DNA from: Gracilaria vermiculophylla
Taxonomy: Eukaryota > Rhodophyta > Florideophyceae > Gracilariales > Gracilariaceae
Assembly: GCA_019155205.2 (NCBI GenBank)
Contig: JAHNZQ020000092.1
Location: 1,050,110-1,105,047 of the forward strand
Direction: 5' to 3'
DNA: 54,938 bases
Below are positions 42,458-52,571 of this stretch, piece after piece (the stretch's first letter is position 1; every line of letters begins with the position of its first letter). Below the pieces are notes generated by a model that was not told where the DNA came from, did no database searches, and was given only the letters and a program-made list of their open reading frames with translations. A program made the translations under genes and the position numbers.

Positions 42458-43384
42458 ATGTTGGCGAAATCCGATGTCGTTGCTTATGCCCAACAGCATC
42501 CGGACACTACATTGCTGCTTTCGAACGGGAAATTGCGCTTCACCCAGACCGGTATGGAATTCCCCCCCCATGCGGACTCAAAAACCTTGGAAACATATGC
42601 CACCGGAAGAGCCTATCGCCGTGGTGTGATTAAAAGAATGAACGAGGGGTATGATTTTGAGCAACACTTGCCTTACATTGTTCCCCATAAATATCGCAAC
42701 GAGAAACATTTTCTGTTCTGCACATTGACGGAGAAGACTTTACCACGTCAAAAGGATGTCATCATAAATCACACAAATGGAAAGAGATTTAAACGAAGGT
42801 ATGAGGAGGCAGAGCGAGATAGATTGGAGAAGAAAGAAAGACAAGCGAATCAGAACAAGAAAGCACAGGCTTTAAAGAAAAACACCCCACAATTGTCCGG
42901 CGGAACAGGTAGTGACGAAGGTGAGGGCGATTTAATAGAAAGCAGGAATGTACAAGGCGTATTGGAGGGTCTCTTGTCAAGTGAAGATGAGAAGGAACCG
43001 GAAGACATACAAATGGAGGATTTAAGTGATGCGGGGTCACCTATGGCTGATGCGTTGGAAGAGGAAAAAAATGAAAAAACCAACAAGCACCAACTCAAAA
43101 GAGCCCCGAAGGTCAGAGCGGGCAATTACGAATCGGATGGGCAGATGTTCGAGAGGTTTGACTCTCGAGAACCCGAAGCCAAGGGATCTCCGAACGGCAT
43201 ACAGCGTACTTCGAGCGGTGTGGGAACGGGAGGCAGCGGTTGTGGGACGCCGTCTTCAATCAAAGCTCGAGAGTTTGCATCTAAGAAGCGACGTCGACCG
43301 AAGACCCCAATCCCGAAAAAGTTGAGGCAAACACGACAAAAAAGGAAATCCGAGGAGATGGGTACCTCAGCGGAGAACGGTTAG
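42458..43384 (+). CDS. SURF2: SURF2 (surfeit locus protein 2) homologue
   Basis: 308 residues from ATG 42458; upstream in-frame codons lack an ATG. The N-terminal ~130 residues match the SURF2 domain: QQHPDTTLLLSNGKLRFTQT, GMEFPPHADSKTLETYATGR, YRR, then LPYIVPHKYRNEKHFLFCTL and HTNGKRFKRRYE. The rest is acidic and lysine-rich (EAERDRLEKKERQ, SSEDEKEPED) and ends in a strongly basic segment (KKRRRPKTPIPKKLRQTRQK) that could be a nucleolar signal. SURF2 has been tied to ribosome biogenesis; the precise role is not visible from sequence. Convergent with the DP gene. Confidence 0.85.
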   Translation: MLAKSDVVAYAQQHPDTTLLLSNGKLRFTQTGMEFPPHADSKTLETYATGRAYRRGVIKRMNEGYDFEQHLPYIVPHKYRNEKHFLFCTLTEKTLPRQKDVIINHTNGKRFKRRYEEAERDRLEKKERQANQNKKAQALKKNTPQLSGGTGSDEGEGDLIESRNVQGVLEGLLSSEDEKEPEDIQMEDLSDAGSPMADALEEEKNEKTNKHQLKRAPKVRAGNYESDGQMFERFDSREPEAKGSPNGIQRTSSGVGTGGSGCGTPSSIKAREFASKKRRRPKTPIPKKLRQTRQKRKSEEMGTSAENG

Positions 43385-44215
43385 AGCTTCGTTTGTCACA
43401 TTTATCGTACACCGTTTTGATTAGGAAGCCTAATAACTAGAATGCGTCCATTGTGATCCCCAAAATTCCAAACAACCTTTTTTTGTTACAGACAAATTTC
43501 CATTCGGTAGATAAAAGTTAACAACCTTGACAAGAATGTGCAATAAGACTTTATACTTACTTGTTACGTATTGGCCATGTAGTCTCGTTTCAAATCCCAC
43601 TTACCATCCCAATGATGGGCAATCGTAGTATTTGCTACAAAATCAGCACGTTTGGTACCAGTCCTTCAATATACAAAAGGCAAATAACGTTTGTGAAGAG
43701 CTACCGTTGAAGTTTTCTGGCGACCTGTTTCTGTCTTCTGTCTTGAGGAGACACATGCTATAGCGTAGGTTACATTACAAAACTTGTGGATGTACAATGT
43801 GGGGCAGGCGCCAGATGGTTGAAAGCTGTCACTGATTTCTGGGGTCCAAATCAGAGCTTCTGCGCGACAATCTAAACCACCTTGACTTGGAATCACGACC
43901 CTTTTACCATGCAATCGTGTGGCCCGAAAGATGCGTTTCAACAAGGGAAATGAATACGTATGTGCATACATGTCCACTTCACCAAATCAGTTCTGCGCCG
44001 AGGTATGTAATTCGTGCGACGAATCAAAGCGTGTACAGAAATAGGGTCGTATGGACAAGGAACAGAAAAATTTCATCCAAAGTCAAAGATGAACTGTCAC
44101 AGCGAGAATCGGTCACTTCAAAAAGCGGCGAATAACTGCGAGAGAGCATCATGAAACTCAATAGCCAAGTCTCGAAAGAAAGAGGCAAAGATCTTTTGCA
44201 GATGACCAGTTATAC
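43385..44215. other. Convergent spacer between SURF2 and DP, no supported gene
   Basis: About 830 bp, longer than other spacers in the island. A minus-strand ORF (43971-43666, 101 codons) has no motif and I do not call it. Confidence 0.45.
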
Positions 44216-45997
44216 CTATGACACGCCGTCCGAAAGACATAAATCAGAGTCCATGTCCATGTCTATGTCCAGGTCCATGAGATCATCATCATCATCAGGA
44301 CGGGTGTGGTAGGGAACAATATCGGGACACTCTGCTTGACGTTGTTCGACAGCAGTGTGGCTCACGGGTTCCACATGCGGTGATGGGATGAACAGAGGCG
44401 GAGGATAGGCCATGACGCGGGCGCGTTGCTGATCAGCGACATCCGGCAAGGACTCGAGGTCAAGCTGCTCATAGCAAAGAAGGTCCAGCTCTTGCTTGGT
44501 AGTAGAATGTTGCTCAGGCTGCGACTGATTATCTGGCTCAGGCTCGTCGACGTGGCCCTCATTAACGTAGTGAACCAGTTGCTCTTCCATGACCTCCATG
44601 TCACTGGCACTGGGGCTTGTGCTGCGCTTCCGACCAGTTCGACAACCGATTTGGGCGCCAGGTCGGAGCGTTTGATGACTTTTACGAATTGCTTTTTGAG
44701 GGGGAGATTTATAGTGCGTGCCGCTGGGTGAGGACGAGAAGCGCGAGTGCTTGCCGGCCACTTCTTCGACGATAGAAGCCCATATGGAATGGCGATCGAC
44801 GCGTGCTCGCGGGTTGGCTCCATGTTTCTCCGCCATTTGGGAAAGGGGCTTGCGTGGGGGCGATGGTTGCGAGTGGCACGCGTGGGGCGAGGCGATATCG
44901 GCTGATTGGGGTTTTGCAGCGGTTTTGATATTTGGGTGTCGGATGCGCAAGATGAGTTTGACAGATGGCAGTGGGGTAGGATGAGTGGCATGCTCGAGCT
45001 GGATGGGTAGGTCTGGAGCGCGGCGGGGCAGGTGTGAGTGCGGCGGGTCGGCAGTAGAGGTAGGCCGTTTGGAGTGTGGTGTGGATGCGGGTGTTTTGGG
45101 GTGAGTTTCGACCTGGACGTGCTGACGATGGCGCATCATGATGAGGGGTGTTTTCGAGGGTTGGGCAGGCAAAGGTGGGGCAGGCGGCGGGCGCGGTGCA
45201 ACAGACGCCAATCGGTGGGCAGCACCAAGAGGGTGACACGCGGGGTGATAAGGATACGCATTGGAGTGAAGCATAGAAACAACATCGGCCTCCGAGAAGA
45301 GCGAGAACGGGTGTCGCATATGAACATTAAGGCTTTTGCGGTCGGGCGAGCAGGACACATCCGGGGCGCGGGCGCTGAGCAACACGAATGGAAAGTAGAA
45401 CCGCTGGCAGTTGCTGGGGCACGGTGAGCGCGAGGAAGACTTCTTGTGCGCCAAAAACCGTCGAAATTGGGATACCGACTGGCGCATGGCGAGCAGAGTG
45501 CGAGACTTTCTCAGCAAGACGGTCTTCTTCGCGCGGATGAGGCGCCTCATGGCAGGGACGTCAGACACCAGGTGGTGGACGCCGAGCCACTTGAGGTTCT
45601 TGGCGAACTTGTGGATGGTGCCGACGGCGGTCATGACCTTGATGGCGTCGTAGAGCCTGCGGCGGGCGTTGCGCTCGACAGCGGCGAGATCCTTGTTGTG
45701 TGGGAAGCGGTGGGCGATGTCGCGCAGGGCGGCGCGGGCGACGTGGTCGGCGGCGTGGGCGCACGGGCGAAGAGGGGGGGCGCGGGAGGTGAGGTAGCGC
45801 ACGAGGGTGACGGTGGTCCATCGGAGGTTCTTAGAGAAGGGAGGGTGGCGCAGGGCGGGGAGCGCGGGCGGAGGCGACGGCGGCGGCGGAAGAGGCGATG
45901 GTGACTGCTGCGTGTGCTTGGAGGAAGGGCGCGAGTGGGCAGGGCGCGAGTGGGCAGGGCGCGGCGCGGTGACGCGATTGTGTCCGGGCAGCGTCAT
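44216..45997 (-). CDS. TFDP: DP transcription factor (E2F dimerisation partner)
   Basis: 593 residues from ATG 45997. Residues 55-140 are an E2F/DP winged helix: LRWTTVTLVRYLT, then NARRRLYDAIKVMTAV (RRRLYD at 112-117 in the DNA-contacting helix) and NLKWLGV. The DAIKVMTA..NLKWLG form is DP-like rather than E2F-like. A dimerisation region follows (a coiled part around KKTVLLRKSRTLLAMRQ, then FYFPFVLLSARA and FSLFSEADVVSML), which matches the DP marked box. The rest is long, Pro/Ser/His-rich and unconserved, with an acidic tail (DDDDDLMDLDIDMDMDSD). It should bind TTTSGCGC sites with E2F to time S-phase genes. It faces the BED-finger gene across a short promoter that has a perfect E2F site. 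Confidence 0.8.
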   Translation of the reverse strand: MTLPGHNRVTAPRPAHSRPAHSRPSSKHTQQSPSPLPPPPSPPPALPALRHPPFSKNLRWTTVTLVRYLTSRAPPLRPCAHAADHVARAALRDIAHRFPHNKDLAAVERNARRRLYDAIKVMTAVGTIHKFAKNLKWLGVHHLVSDVPAMRRLIRAKKTVLLRKSRTLLAMRQSVSQFRRFLAHKKSSSRSPCPSNCQRFYFPFVLLSARAPDVSCSPDRKSLNVHMRHPFSLFSEADVVSMLHSNAYPYHPACHPLGAAHRLASVAPRPPPAPPLPAQPSKTPLIMMRHRQHVQVETHPKTPASTPHSKRPTSTADPPHSHLPRRAPDLPIQLEHATHPTPLPSVKLILRIRHPNIKTAAKPQSADIASPHACHSQPSPPRKPLSQMAEKHGANPRARVDRHSIWASIVEEVAGKHSRFSSSPSGTHYKSPPQKAIRKSHQTLRPGAQIGCRTGRKRSTSPSASDMEVMEEQLVHYVNEGHVDEPEPDNQSQPEQHSTTKQELDLLCYEQLDLESLPDVADQQRARVMAYPPPLFIPSPHVEPVSHTAVEQRQAECPDIVPYHTRPDDDDDLMDLDIDMDMDSDLCLSDGVS

Positions 45998-46316
45998 GGC
46001 GCGGACGGAGGCGGCGTGCGCGAGAGAGAGCGGCAGCTGCGGGCGTGCGCGACGGCACGTGGCGCGCGCGGCGCTTTATGGGGTGGCCTCACGTCCGCTT
46101 CGCACCGCGGACGGCAGCGACGTTGCGGTTGCGTTGTTTTGGCGCCAAAATGCAGCGAAGCATGCCACGTGGCCAGCGCGTCGAAATGCTGCGAAACTTG
46201 ATTACTAGATACGCGTGTCAGTGAGGGGGAGGCTGACGCGACGTGTCCACGTGGTTTCGCAGATCCCATTCGAGAGAGCCTGAGGCGCGGTCTAGCGGTT
46301 GAAACTGGGTGTGAGA
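45998..46316. promoter_or_regulatory. Divergent promoter of DP and the BED-finger gene
   Basis: About 320 bp. It includes the 14-bp palindrome TTTTGGCGCCAAAA, 140 bp upstream of the DP start and about 170 bp upstream of the other gene. Confidence 0.6.
46137..46150. promoter_or_regulatory. Perfect palindromic E2F/DP site
   Basis: TTTTGGCGCCAAAA contains TTTGGCGC on both strands, a canonical E2F/DP binding word. Its place suggests feedback on the DP gene, on its divergent neighbour, or both. Confidence 0.6.
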
Positions 46317-47898
46317 ATGGATCACGCGTCAGTGCGCGCGTCAGGGGCTGGGTCAGCGGTGTGGAGGGTTACGAGGCGAACGGAAATGGCGCACAGAACG
46401 GAACTTGGGGCGGCGGGTGCGCGCGGACGGCGCGGCGGGCGCATGCGCTCCGACACAATGGCGTCATCGTCGATTGGCGCGCCCACACTGCCGCCTGATC
46501 CCGACGACCTGCTCACGCCGCCGCCCGCACTGCGCGTCGGCCATATGCAATCATGCGTGTGGTCCGTCATGCGCCTCACGTCCACCAACGCCGACTTCGC
46601 GTGGTGCACCGTTTGCCACAAATGGCTGCGAGTACGTTGTGATCCCCACCCTGCCTGCAATCGCCTCCTTCCCCCTTACCCCCCATCGTCCAAGCACTCA
46701 CTCACCTGTCCTTGTGTTTCTTCTAAAATTCACACCGCGCGCGTAGTACCGTGTTGATTTCAATGCCGCATATATTAACTCCCTGTACAAGCACTGCCGC
46801 ACTCAGCATCACGTCGGCATAGACGGCAAGCTGCATCCGGCTCGACCACCGCTGCGGCCGTCGTTGCCGATAGCTGCTGCGGCCGTGCCCGGCCCGCTTC
46901 CTCCCCCACAGTCGCGCCCCGTCCCCAACGTCCACAGCTCCGCGTATGCGTTGCACCCCCGTCCGCCAGCAAGGCCGCCCGCGCTCCCTCAGAGACCGCT
47001 GCAGCCGCCGCAGCCGCCGCAGCCGCCGCAGCCGCTGCAGCCGCTGCAGCCGCCGCAGCTGCCGCAGCCGCCGCAGCCGTCGCAACCGCCGCAGCCGCCG
47101 CAGCTCCCGTCTCACGCCCGCCCCGAACAAGCACTAACAGCGCTTAAAGCGCTGTTGTCCTCCACGCCGTCGTCCTCTGTGCGCACGTCTCCACCGGTGC
47201 TGCCGCCGCCGACTAGCCTTCCCGTCAGTACGCACCCCATCGGCAAAAGCAAAAGCAAAAGCACCGCCCCGTCCAAACGCGAGGTGCGCCACTGCCAGAT
47301 CACTGAGCCGGTGCGCAAGGTGGCCGAGCGCACGCAGCGCCTCATCACGGCCGGCTCCGGTCTGTGCTTCATCGATGCACACTTCCGCGTGCCCAACAGC
47401 ATCGACGAGGCATTTGAAATCATGAAGCGCGGCACGCATGACTGCTCCAAGAACGTTGTGGGTAACGAGCCCGACCTGTACTACAAGAGCTGGAGCCACA
47501 CGCAATTCTTCTCCGCGCAGATGGCCGCGCTGGGCTTCGGCTTCCGCTGCTGCAACCTCAAGCGCGCCCCACCCGACATGCGCCCGCCGCCCGTGGAACA
47601 GTGGCTCAAGCTGGAGCGCGTCGTCCTCGTGCCCGGCGGCGCCGCAGAAGAGCCGCACGACAGCGGCGCGGCGCTCGACGACGCTGCCCCTAACGGCGAG
47701 CGCGCCACTGGGCGCAAAAATACCTTCACCGCCCCCACACCCGCCGCATTCGACCGCGCCGCTATCGATCAAGCCGCTGTGCACCGCACCGCTGTTGAGC
47801 GCGCCGATGTCAACCGCGCCGCTGCCACCGCCGCCGCCGCCGACACCGGTGGCACCTCCGCCGCACGCACGACGTCGGAGGTGATCGATCTCACATGA
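46317..47898 (+). CDS. BED-type zinc finger protein with a proline/glutamine-rich middle, one intron
   Basis: Exon 1 is 46317-46631, the intron 46632-46746 (GTACGT...GCGTAG, 115 nt, phase 0), exon 2 46747-47898; total 488 residues. The start is uncertain: ATGs at 46317, 46386, 46443 and 46458 are all in frame. Splicing joins [21 protein letters not shown] to [22 protein letters not shown], giving Cys97, Cys100, His121 and His126/127, the Cys2-His2 order and spacing of a BED finger with its leading Trp. A long P/Q/A-rich stretch follows (repeated PPQ from GCAGCCGCC codons, about 47000-47110). Then comes a basic and hydrophobic domain ([59 protein letters not shown]) that I do not recognise. 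It is likely a nuclear DNA-binding protein; the function of the C-terminal domain is open. Confidence 0.65.
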
Positions 47899-48163
47899 AC
47901 ACAGTGTCCACGTAAAACGGTTTGAGATTTTATCGCATCGCCGCGGAGCCGCTGCGCCGCGCGCCGTATCTGCGCCGGTGGCCCTGCTCTTGCGAGAGGC
48001 GCCTTGGCCGCCCAGCAACGGACGACGCGTCCATTTTGGGGTGCACCGCCGCCCCCCATCGTGGCGCCGCCCACGCGTCACTACTCGCCACCCGCGCCAA
48101 CGCGCCGTCTCCGCCTCCCTCAGCCCGTCAGTGCAGAGTTCGGCGCCCTCTCATCCGCCCTCC
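47899..48163. other. GC-rich spacer between BED-finger and CCT genes
   Basis: 265 bp. The CCT frame is open upstream of its ATG but has no other start codon. No separate gene. Confidence 0.5.
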
Positions 48164-48220
48164 ATGTCGCACGCGCCGCCTCCACCGCCGCCGCCTCCCC
48201 CTCCGCCGCCTCCTCTTTAC

Positions 48221-48275
<55 letters not shown>

Positions 48276-48865
48276 AGCCGTCGTCGTCGCTGCTCTTCGA
48301 CGACCAGCGCGTGCTTGGCGGCGGCTTGCCCTTAGGCGCCGCCAGCGCACTGTCTGCCGCCCCCTCGTTGCTGCCCTCCGGCGCGTCGCCGTACATGCCC
48401 GAGCTGACGTCGTACGCCATGCACCACATGCATCTGCACCTGATGCAGCTGCAGCAGCAGCACCCGCCGCAGCCGCAGCCGCAGCACTCGCAACTACAAC
48501 AACCTTCCGAAGCGCACGCGCCGCACGCGGGGATGCAATCGCCGGCGTCGGACTGTACCACCGTGCCGGACATTCAGATGGAGTCGGCGTACCGCATTGG
48601 GCGCTACACCCCGGCTGAGCGCCGTGTCAGACTACAGCGCTACCGCCAGAAGAGGGCGCAGCGCAACTTCAGCCGGCGCGTCAAGTATGATTGTCGCAAA
48701 CTCATTGCCGACAAGCGCCGGCGCGTGCAGGGCCGCTTCGTCAAGCGCGAGCACGAGCTGGCGCTGGCTCGTGCTCAACAACAACACCTCGGCGCCGCAC
48801 ACCTCGGCGCCGCACACCTCGGCGCCGCACACCTCGGCGCCGCTGACGGCAGTGGCAGTGGCGAT

Positions 48866-48898
<33 letters not shown>

Positions 48899-49168
48899 GA
48901 TAACCGCGGCGGTGATAACCGCGACGGCGAGGGCGGCGGAGATGGCGGCGGAAGTGAAATGGGTGGGGGCGGCGGTGGCGGCGGCGACGGCGTGGCCCAC
49001 GGCTACGGTGTCAGCGCCGTGGGGGATCCGCTCGACCACGGCCTGGGCGAGGTGCACGGTGAGCGCGACGCGCAGCCGCACGGGGTGGCAGCCGTGTTGC
49101 GCGCCCTGACACACAGCGCTGCGTTGTGCGACGCGCCTCCCGAACATGTGCTGCAGCATTTCCGGTAA
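48164..49168 (+). CDS. CCT-domain protein with low-complexity arms
   Basis: 334 residues from ATG 48164. Residues 144-195 are a CCT motif: [20 protein letters not shown], then [20 protein letters not shown]. In plants this DNA- and NF-Y-binding motif marks CONSTANS-like, pseudo-response-regulator and CMF proteins. No B-box or receiver domain is seen, so this is a CMF-like protein. The N-terminus is a long polyproline run from (CCG)n DNA (48176-48275) and a His/Gln-rich patch. After the CCT motif comes a 5-residue repeat HLGAA encoded by four 15-bp units (about 48786-48845) and a Gly/Asp-rich tail. The arms may be length-variable. A role in light or clock control is only an analogy. Confidence 0.8.
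48176..48275. repeat. CCG-type triplet run coding for polyproline
   Basis: Nearly uninterrupted CCG codons in the CCT gene. A known hazard for sequencing and for length stability. Confidence 0.9.
48786..48845. repeat. 15-bp tandem repeat, four units, in the CCT gene
   Basis: Four copies of CACCTCGGCGCCGCA (the last diverging at its end) encode HLGAA repeats. In frame. Confidence 0.9.
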
Positions 49169-49287
49169 CGCTGGAGCCTCCATTTGATTGTTTCTTTTTG
49201 TCCCGTTGTATCGATCCGCCACTGTACATCATCAAAAAACCCTCTTGCTGCCCATCATCGTGCACCTCACCCACCCGTGCCGCCGTC

Positions 49288-50614
49288 ATGTGCGCGGACA
49301 TACGCCCCTTCCCCCCGCGTCGCATCGTCGCCAACAACGTCTACGATGGGCTCATCGACGCCATCGGCAACACCCCGCTCATCAAACTGCAACGCGCCTC
49401 GCGCGAAACCGGCTGCAACATCTACGGAAAGGCTGAGTTTATGAACCCGGTACGTTGCAAACAGCGCGCACCCGTGTCACCACTCCCGCTCCCCACCACG
49501 CGTCTTCGCTAACGCCGCCCTGCCGTACTGCCATCAACGCCTCACACTTGCAGGGCGGTTCTGTCAAGGCGCGCGCCGCCCTGTACCTCATTAAAGACGC
49601 CGAGGAAAAAGGGCTGCTCACACCAGGCAAGCCCGGCGTTATCGTCGAGTCCACCGCCGGCAACACCGGTATTAGCCTCGCCCAAATCGCCTGTGCCCGC
49701 GGCTACCAGTGCGTCATCGTCATCCCTTCCTCGCAGTCGCAAGAAAAGAAGGACGCCCTGCGCTACGCGGGCGCCCAATTGGTTCAGGTGCCGCCCAAGC
49801 CGTACGCCAACCCCAACAACTACGTCAAGTTTGGCGCTCGCCTCGCCAAGAACCTAAACGCCGTGTACACCAACCAGTTTGACAATGTGGCCAACCGTGC
49901 TGCGCACGTGCACACCACCGGCCCAGAGATCTGGGCGCAGCTGGACGGCAAGGTTCACGCTTTCAGCTGCGCCGTAGGTACGGGCGGCACTCTGGCCGGT
50001 ACCGCCCAATTTCTGCGCAGCGTCAGCGACGACGTCAAGATTGGTTTGACCGATCCGTGCGGCGCCAAGCTGGTGCGCCACTATCGAGACGGCGAGCTTA
50101 AGGCCGAGGGCAACTCCATCACGGAGGGCATTGGACAGGGGCGCATCACCGCCAACCTGCAGGACTTCACGCCGGACTACGCATTTGAAATCACGGACGA
50201 AGAGGTACGTTCTATCAAAACTTTCGCAGCGCGAGGCCGGTCCAACACAGCGCTGTATCTAACGTGTTAAGCGCGCGATGGCAGGCGTTGGACGTGGTTT
50301 ACAAGTTGATGCAAGAGGAGGGCCTCTGCCTCGGCACATCGTCTGGCATCAACGTGGCGGGCGCCATGCGCGTGGCTAGAGAGCTGGGACCGGGACACAA
50401 CGTGGTGACCGTTCTTTGCGACCTGGGTACGAGGTACACGGCCAAGATGTTCAACTTAGACTACCTACGCGAAAAGGCACTACCACAACCCGAATGGCTC
50501 GCCAGCGAGCTTTCTCCGCACGTACGCGCTGCAGTGGAGCAAAGCAGGGTCGCGGAGGAGCAGGCGGCGGAAGAGCAGGCGACCAACGCGGCCAAAGCGA
50601 GTAGTGCTCGCTAG
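49288..50614 (+). CDS. cysK: Cysteine synthase (O-acetylserine sulfhydrylase family), two introns
   Basis: Exons 49288-49449, 49554-50204 and 50285-50614 (380 residues). The introns are 104 and 80 nt, both opening GTACGT and ending CTTGCAG or GATGGCAG. Splicing restores [12 protein letters not shown] across intron 1 and TDEE|ALDVVY across intron 2. Key features of fold-type II PLP enzymes are [14 protein letters not shown] Lys59 in [18 protein letters not shown], the phosphate-binding [10 protein letters not shown] and GTSSGIN near the C-terminus. The long [27 protein letters not shown] form is that of fungal/bacterial cysteine synthase 2-like enzymes. Family members usually have Asp after the PLP Lys (VKDR), here Ala. 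There is no obvious plastid leader, so it is probably cytosolic or mitochondrial. It ends 31 bp from the NDUFV2 stop. Confidence 0.92.
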
Positions 50615-50645
50615 AGCAGGCGGCAGGCACGGCGCGAGAAGGTGG

Positions 50646-51398
50646 TCACTTCTGGGCGGGTTGCGCTTGGGTGGCTTTGAGAGCATCGAGGTCGCGGAAG
50701 ACCGGCGCGGTGGGCTGCGAGTTGAGGGATGTGCGGCCCTGCGGCCCCTCGCAGCCATTGCGATCGATCTGTGGGCCGATCTTGGGCTGCTTGCCGGCTT
50801 GAAAGGCGCTGAGCACGTCCTTTATGGACTGCGGGGTGAGATCCTCGTAAAAATGATCGTTAATCTGCACCATGGGCGCGTTAACGCACGCGCCCAGGCA
50901 CTCGACCTCCATTAGATGGAACAGGCCGTCTGGGGTGTCGGCGCCAACGGCGATTCCCAAATGCTGCTTGCAAGCGTCGAGAATATCGTAGCCACCGCGC
51001 AGCATGCACGGTGTGGTCGTGCAGACCTGTACGTTGTACTTGCCGATCTTCTCGCGGTTGAACATGGTGTAGAAGCTGGCCACCTCATAGACACGAATCG
51101 GGGGCATGGCGAGCACGGCGGCGACCTTGTTCATAGCTGAAAGCGGGAGCCACCCGCCGTTCTGGCGCTGGGCGAGGTCCAGCAGTGAGATTACGGCGGA
51201 AGCCGCGTAGTTGCGCGGAAAGCGCTTGAGGATGGTGCGAATCTTCGCATAATTTTCGTCGGTAAACTCGAACGGAGTGTCATGCGTATTATGGGGGGCA
51301 TCGCGATGGACGTTGAGCCCAGCAGCAAACGGGCGCCGGCGGGGGAGGCGATGAGCACGTAACGGCGCGGCAGCGACGATGCGAGCAAGGAGCGACAT
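50646..51398 (-). CDS. NDUFV2: NADH dehydrogenase 24-kDa subunit (complex I, NDUFV2/NuoE)
   Basis: 250 residues from ATG 51398. The frame is open further upstream, but residues [20 protein letters not shown] form a clean mitochondrial leader at this start. An ATG at codon -20 is an alternative. The thioredoxin-like [2Fe-2S] fold has ligands Cys126 and Cys131 (CTTTPC) and Cys167 and Cys171 (CLGAC), the normal Cx4C...Cx3C set. Flanking conserved text is [35 protein letters not shown] and [14 protein letters not shown]. The protein sits in the matrix arm of complex I beside the 51-kDa NADH-binding subunit. The C-terminal ~40 residues are a polar extension. Confidence 0.95.
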   Translation of the reverse strand: MSLLARIVAAAPLRAHRLPRRRPFAAGLNVHRDAPHNTHDTPFEFTDENYAKIRTILKRFPRNYAASAVISLLDLAQRQNGGWLPLSAMNKVAAVLAMPPIRVYEVASFYTMFNREKIGKYNVQVCTTTPCMLRGGYDILDACKQHLGIAVGADTPDGLFHLMEVECLGACVNAPMVQINDHFYEDLTPQSIKDVLSAFQAGKQPKIGPQIDRNGCEGPQGRTSLNSQPTAPVFRDLDALKATQAQPAQK

Positions 51399-52571
51399 GG
51401 CGGGCGCAACGCGGGCGATCGCGGCGTGGGGTCCGAGAGGCACGAGCGCTGTGCGCATTGGTAGCTTCGAGCACACATCGGGAGTGTCAGACATGTGTGA
51501 CACGTGGTTGGCGTGGATCTCGTGGCTGTGGGCTCCATGAAATGAAGACGTATATACCTGTTTTCTACCGAGAGCACATAGCCTACAAAACACAGACCTT
51601 CGAACGTTTTGTCGCCACGGCGTAGGCCTTCATGGACTCGCTGTCCACACACTGTCCAATGATGTTGAACAAATTGCCCGAAAATCTTAAAAAGTGAAAT
51701 AAATATGGTTCGATACTTGACGACAAAACTGTTGGATCGGCTGAGAGCTCAAAAGCCATTGGCGGGGCTTTTTTATGTAACGTTCTGATGCAAAATTCTC
51801 TGTCTACATGAAATTCGATTGCTTTCCACAGTATACATTTATATTCCCCAATTTTTACTTGCCTCAATACTTAAAGATTTTTTTTTCCAAATATAACAAA
51901 TAAAGTCAGGGAAATTTTCTAAATAATTATTATTTGATAATATTACAAAACATGATCCTATCAATTATTATACTTAAATTTTCGTTGTTTTTAGTTTTTG
52001 CTTTGACAATCAGCATAAAACATTCTGCTTCTATATCATAAGTCCAATGTCCAATACACTTGTGTTTCGATAAACGACACGTACTAAAACAGAGGTTTAT
52101 CCAACATCACACATATCGTTGTACTGCAATCAACTATTCTAAGATTATATAATATACTCTTTTCGATTCTGTTAATATTATTCGCTCAATTGTCTTTCCC
52201 ACCAACAAATGAAGCTCTTCTAAAGGTATGATCATAACCAAATGTATCTATGAATGCGTGAACGTTGCCGTCTTATTCACTCTTATGAATATGACGAAGG
52301 GTTGTATCTAAGTGTTTGCAGTGTCTCACGTTGCTTGGTCGTTTATGATACGGCCGCCTGCGGTTTTTTTGTATATTTTGGCATCCGCTCATAGTATCGA
52401 GGCTGATGCTCATGTTTTCTCGTCTATGCTTCTGCATTTAAGCACTGTGTTTGCTTCAGTTAACAAAACAACCAAGAGGGGCATCCACCGTCTTGTGTAC
52501 CTTGTTCTACACTGCCTTTAATTGTGTTGTCGACCTGTTCGACTCCAAGCTTTAGCGCAATATACTTAGTT
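51399..52571. other. AT-rich region after the gene island, no gene seen
   Basis: 51.4-51.7 kb is the NDUFV2 promoter side. Beyond it DNA becomes very AT-rich up to 52.3 kb. An ORF at 52312-52521 has no motif. The left LTR of the copia relic, if present, would lie here, but I could not recognise one. Confidence 0.5.

Noticed and set aside
43666..43971. A 101-codon minus-strand gene in the SURF2-DP spacer
   Set aside because: No motif, no hydrophobic or signal pattern and no supporting context; likely a chance ORF.
47134..48081. Long minus-strand ORF opposite the BED-finger gene
   Set aside because: An antisense shadow of the GC-rich exon; no recognisable domain.
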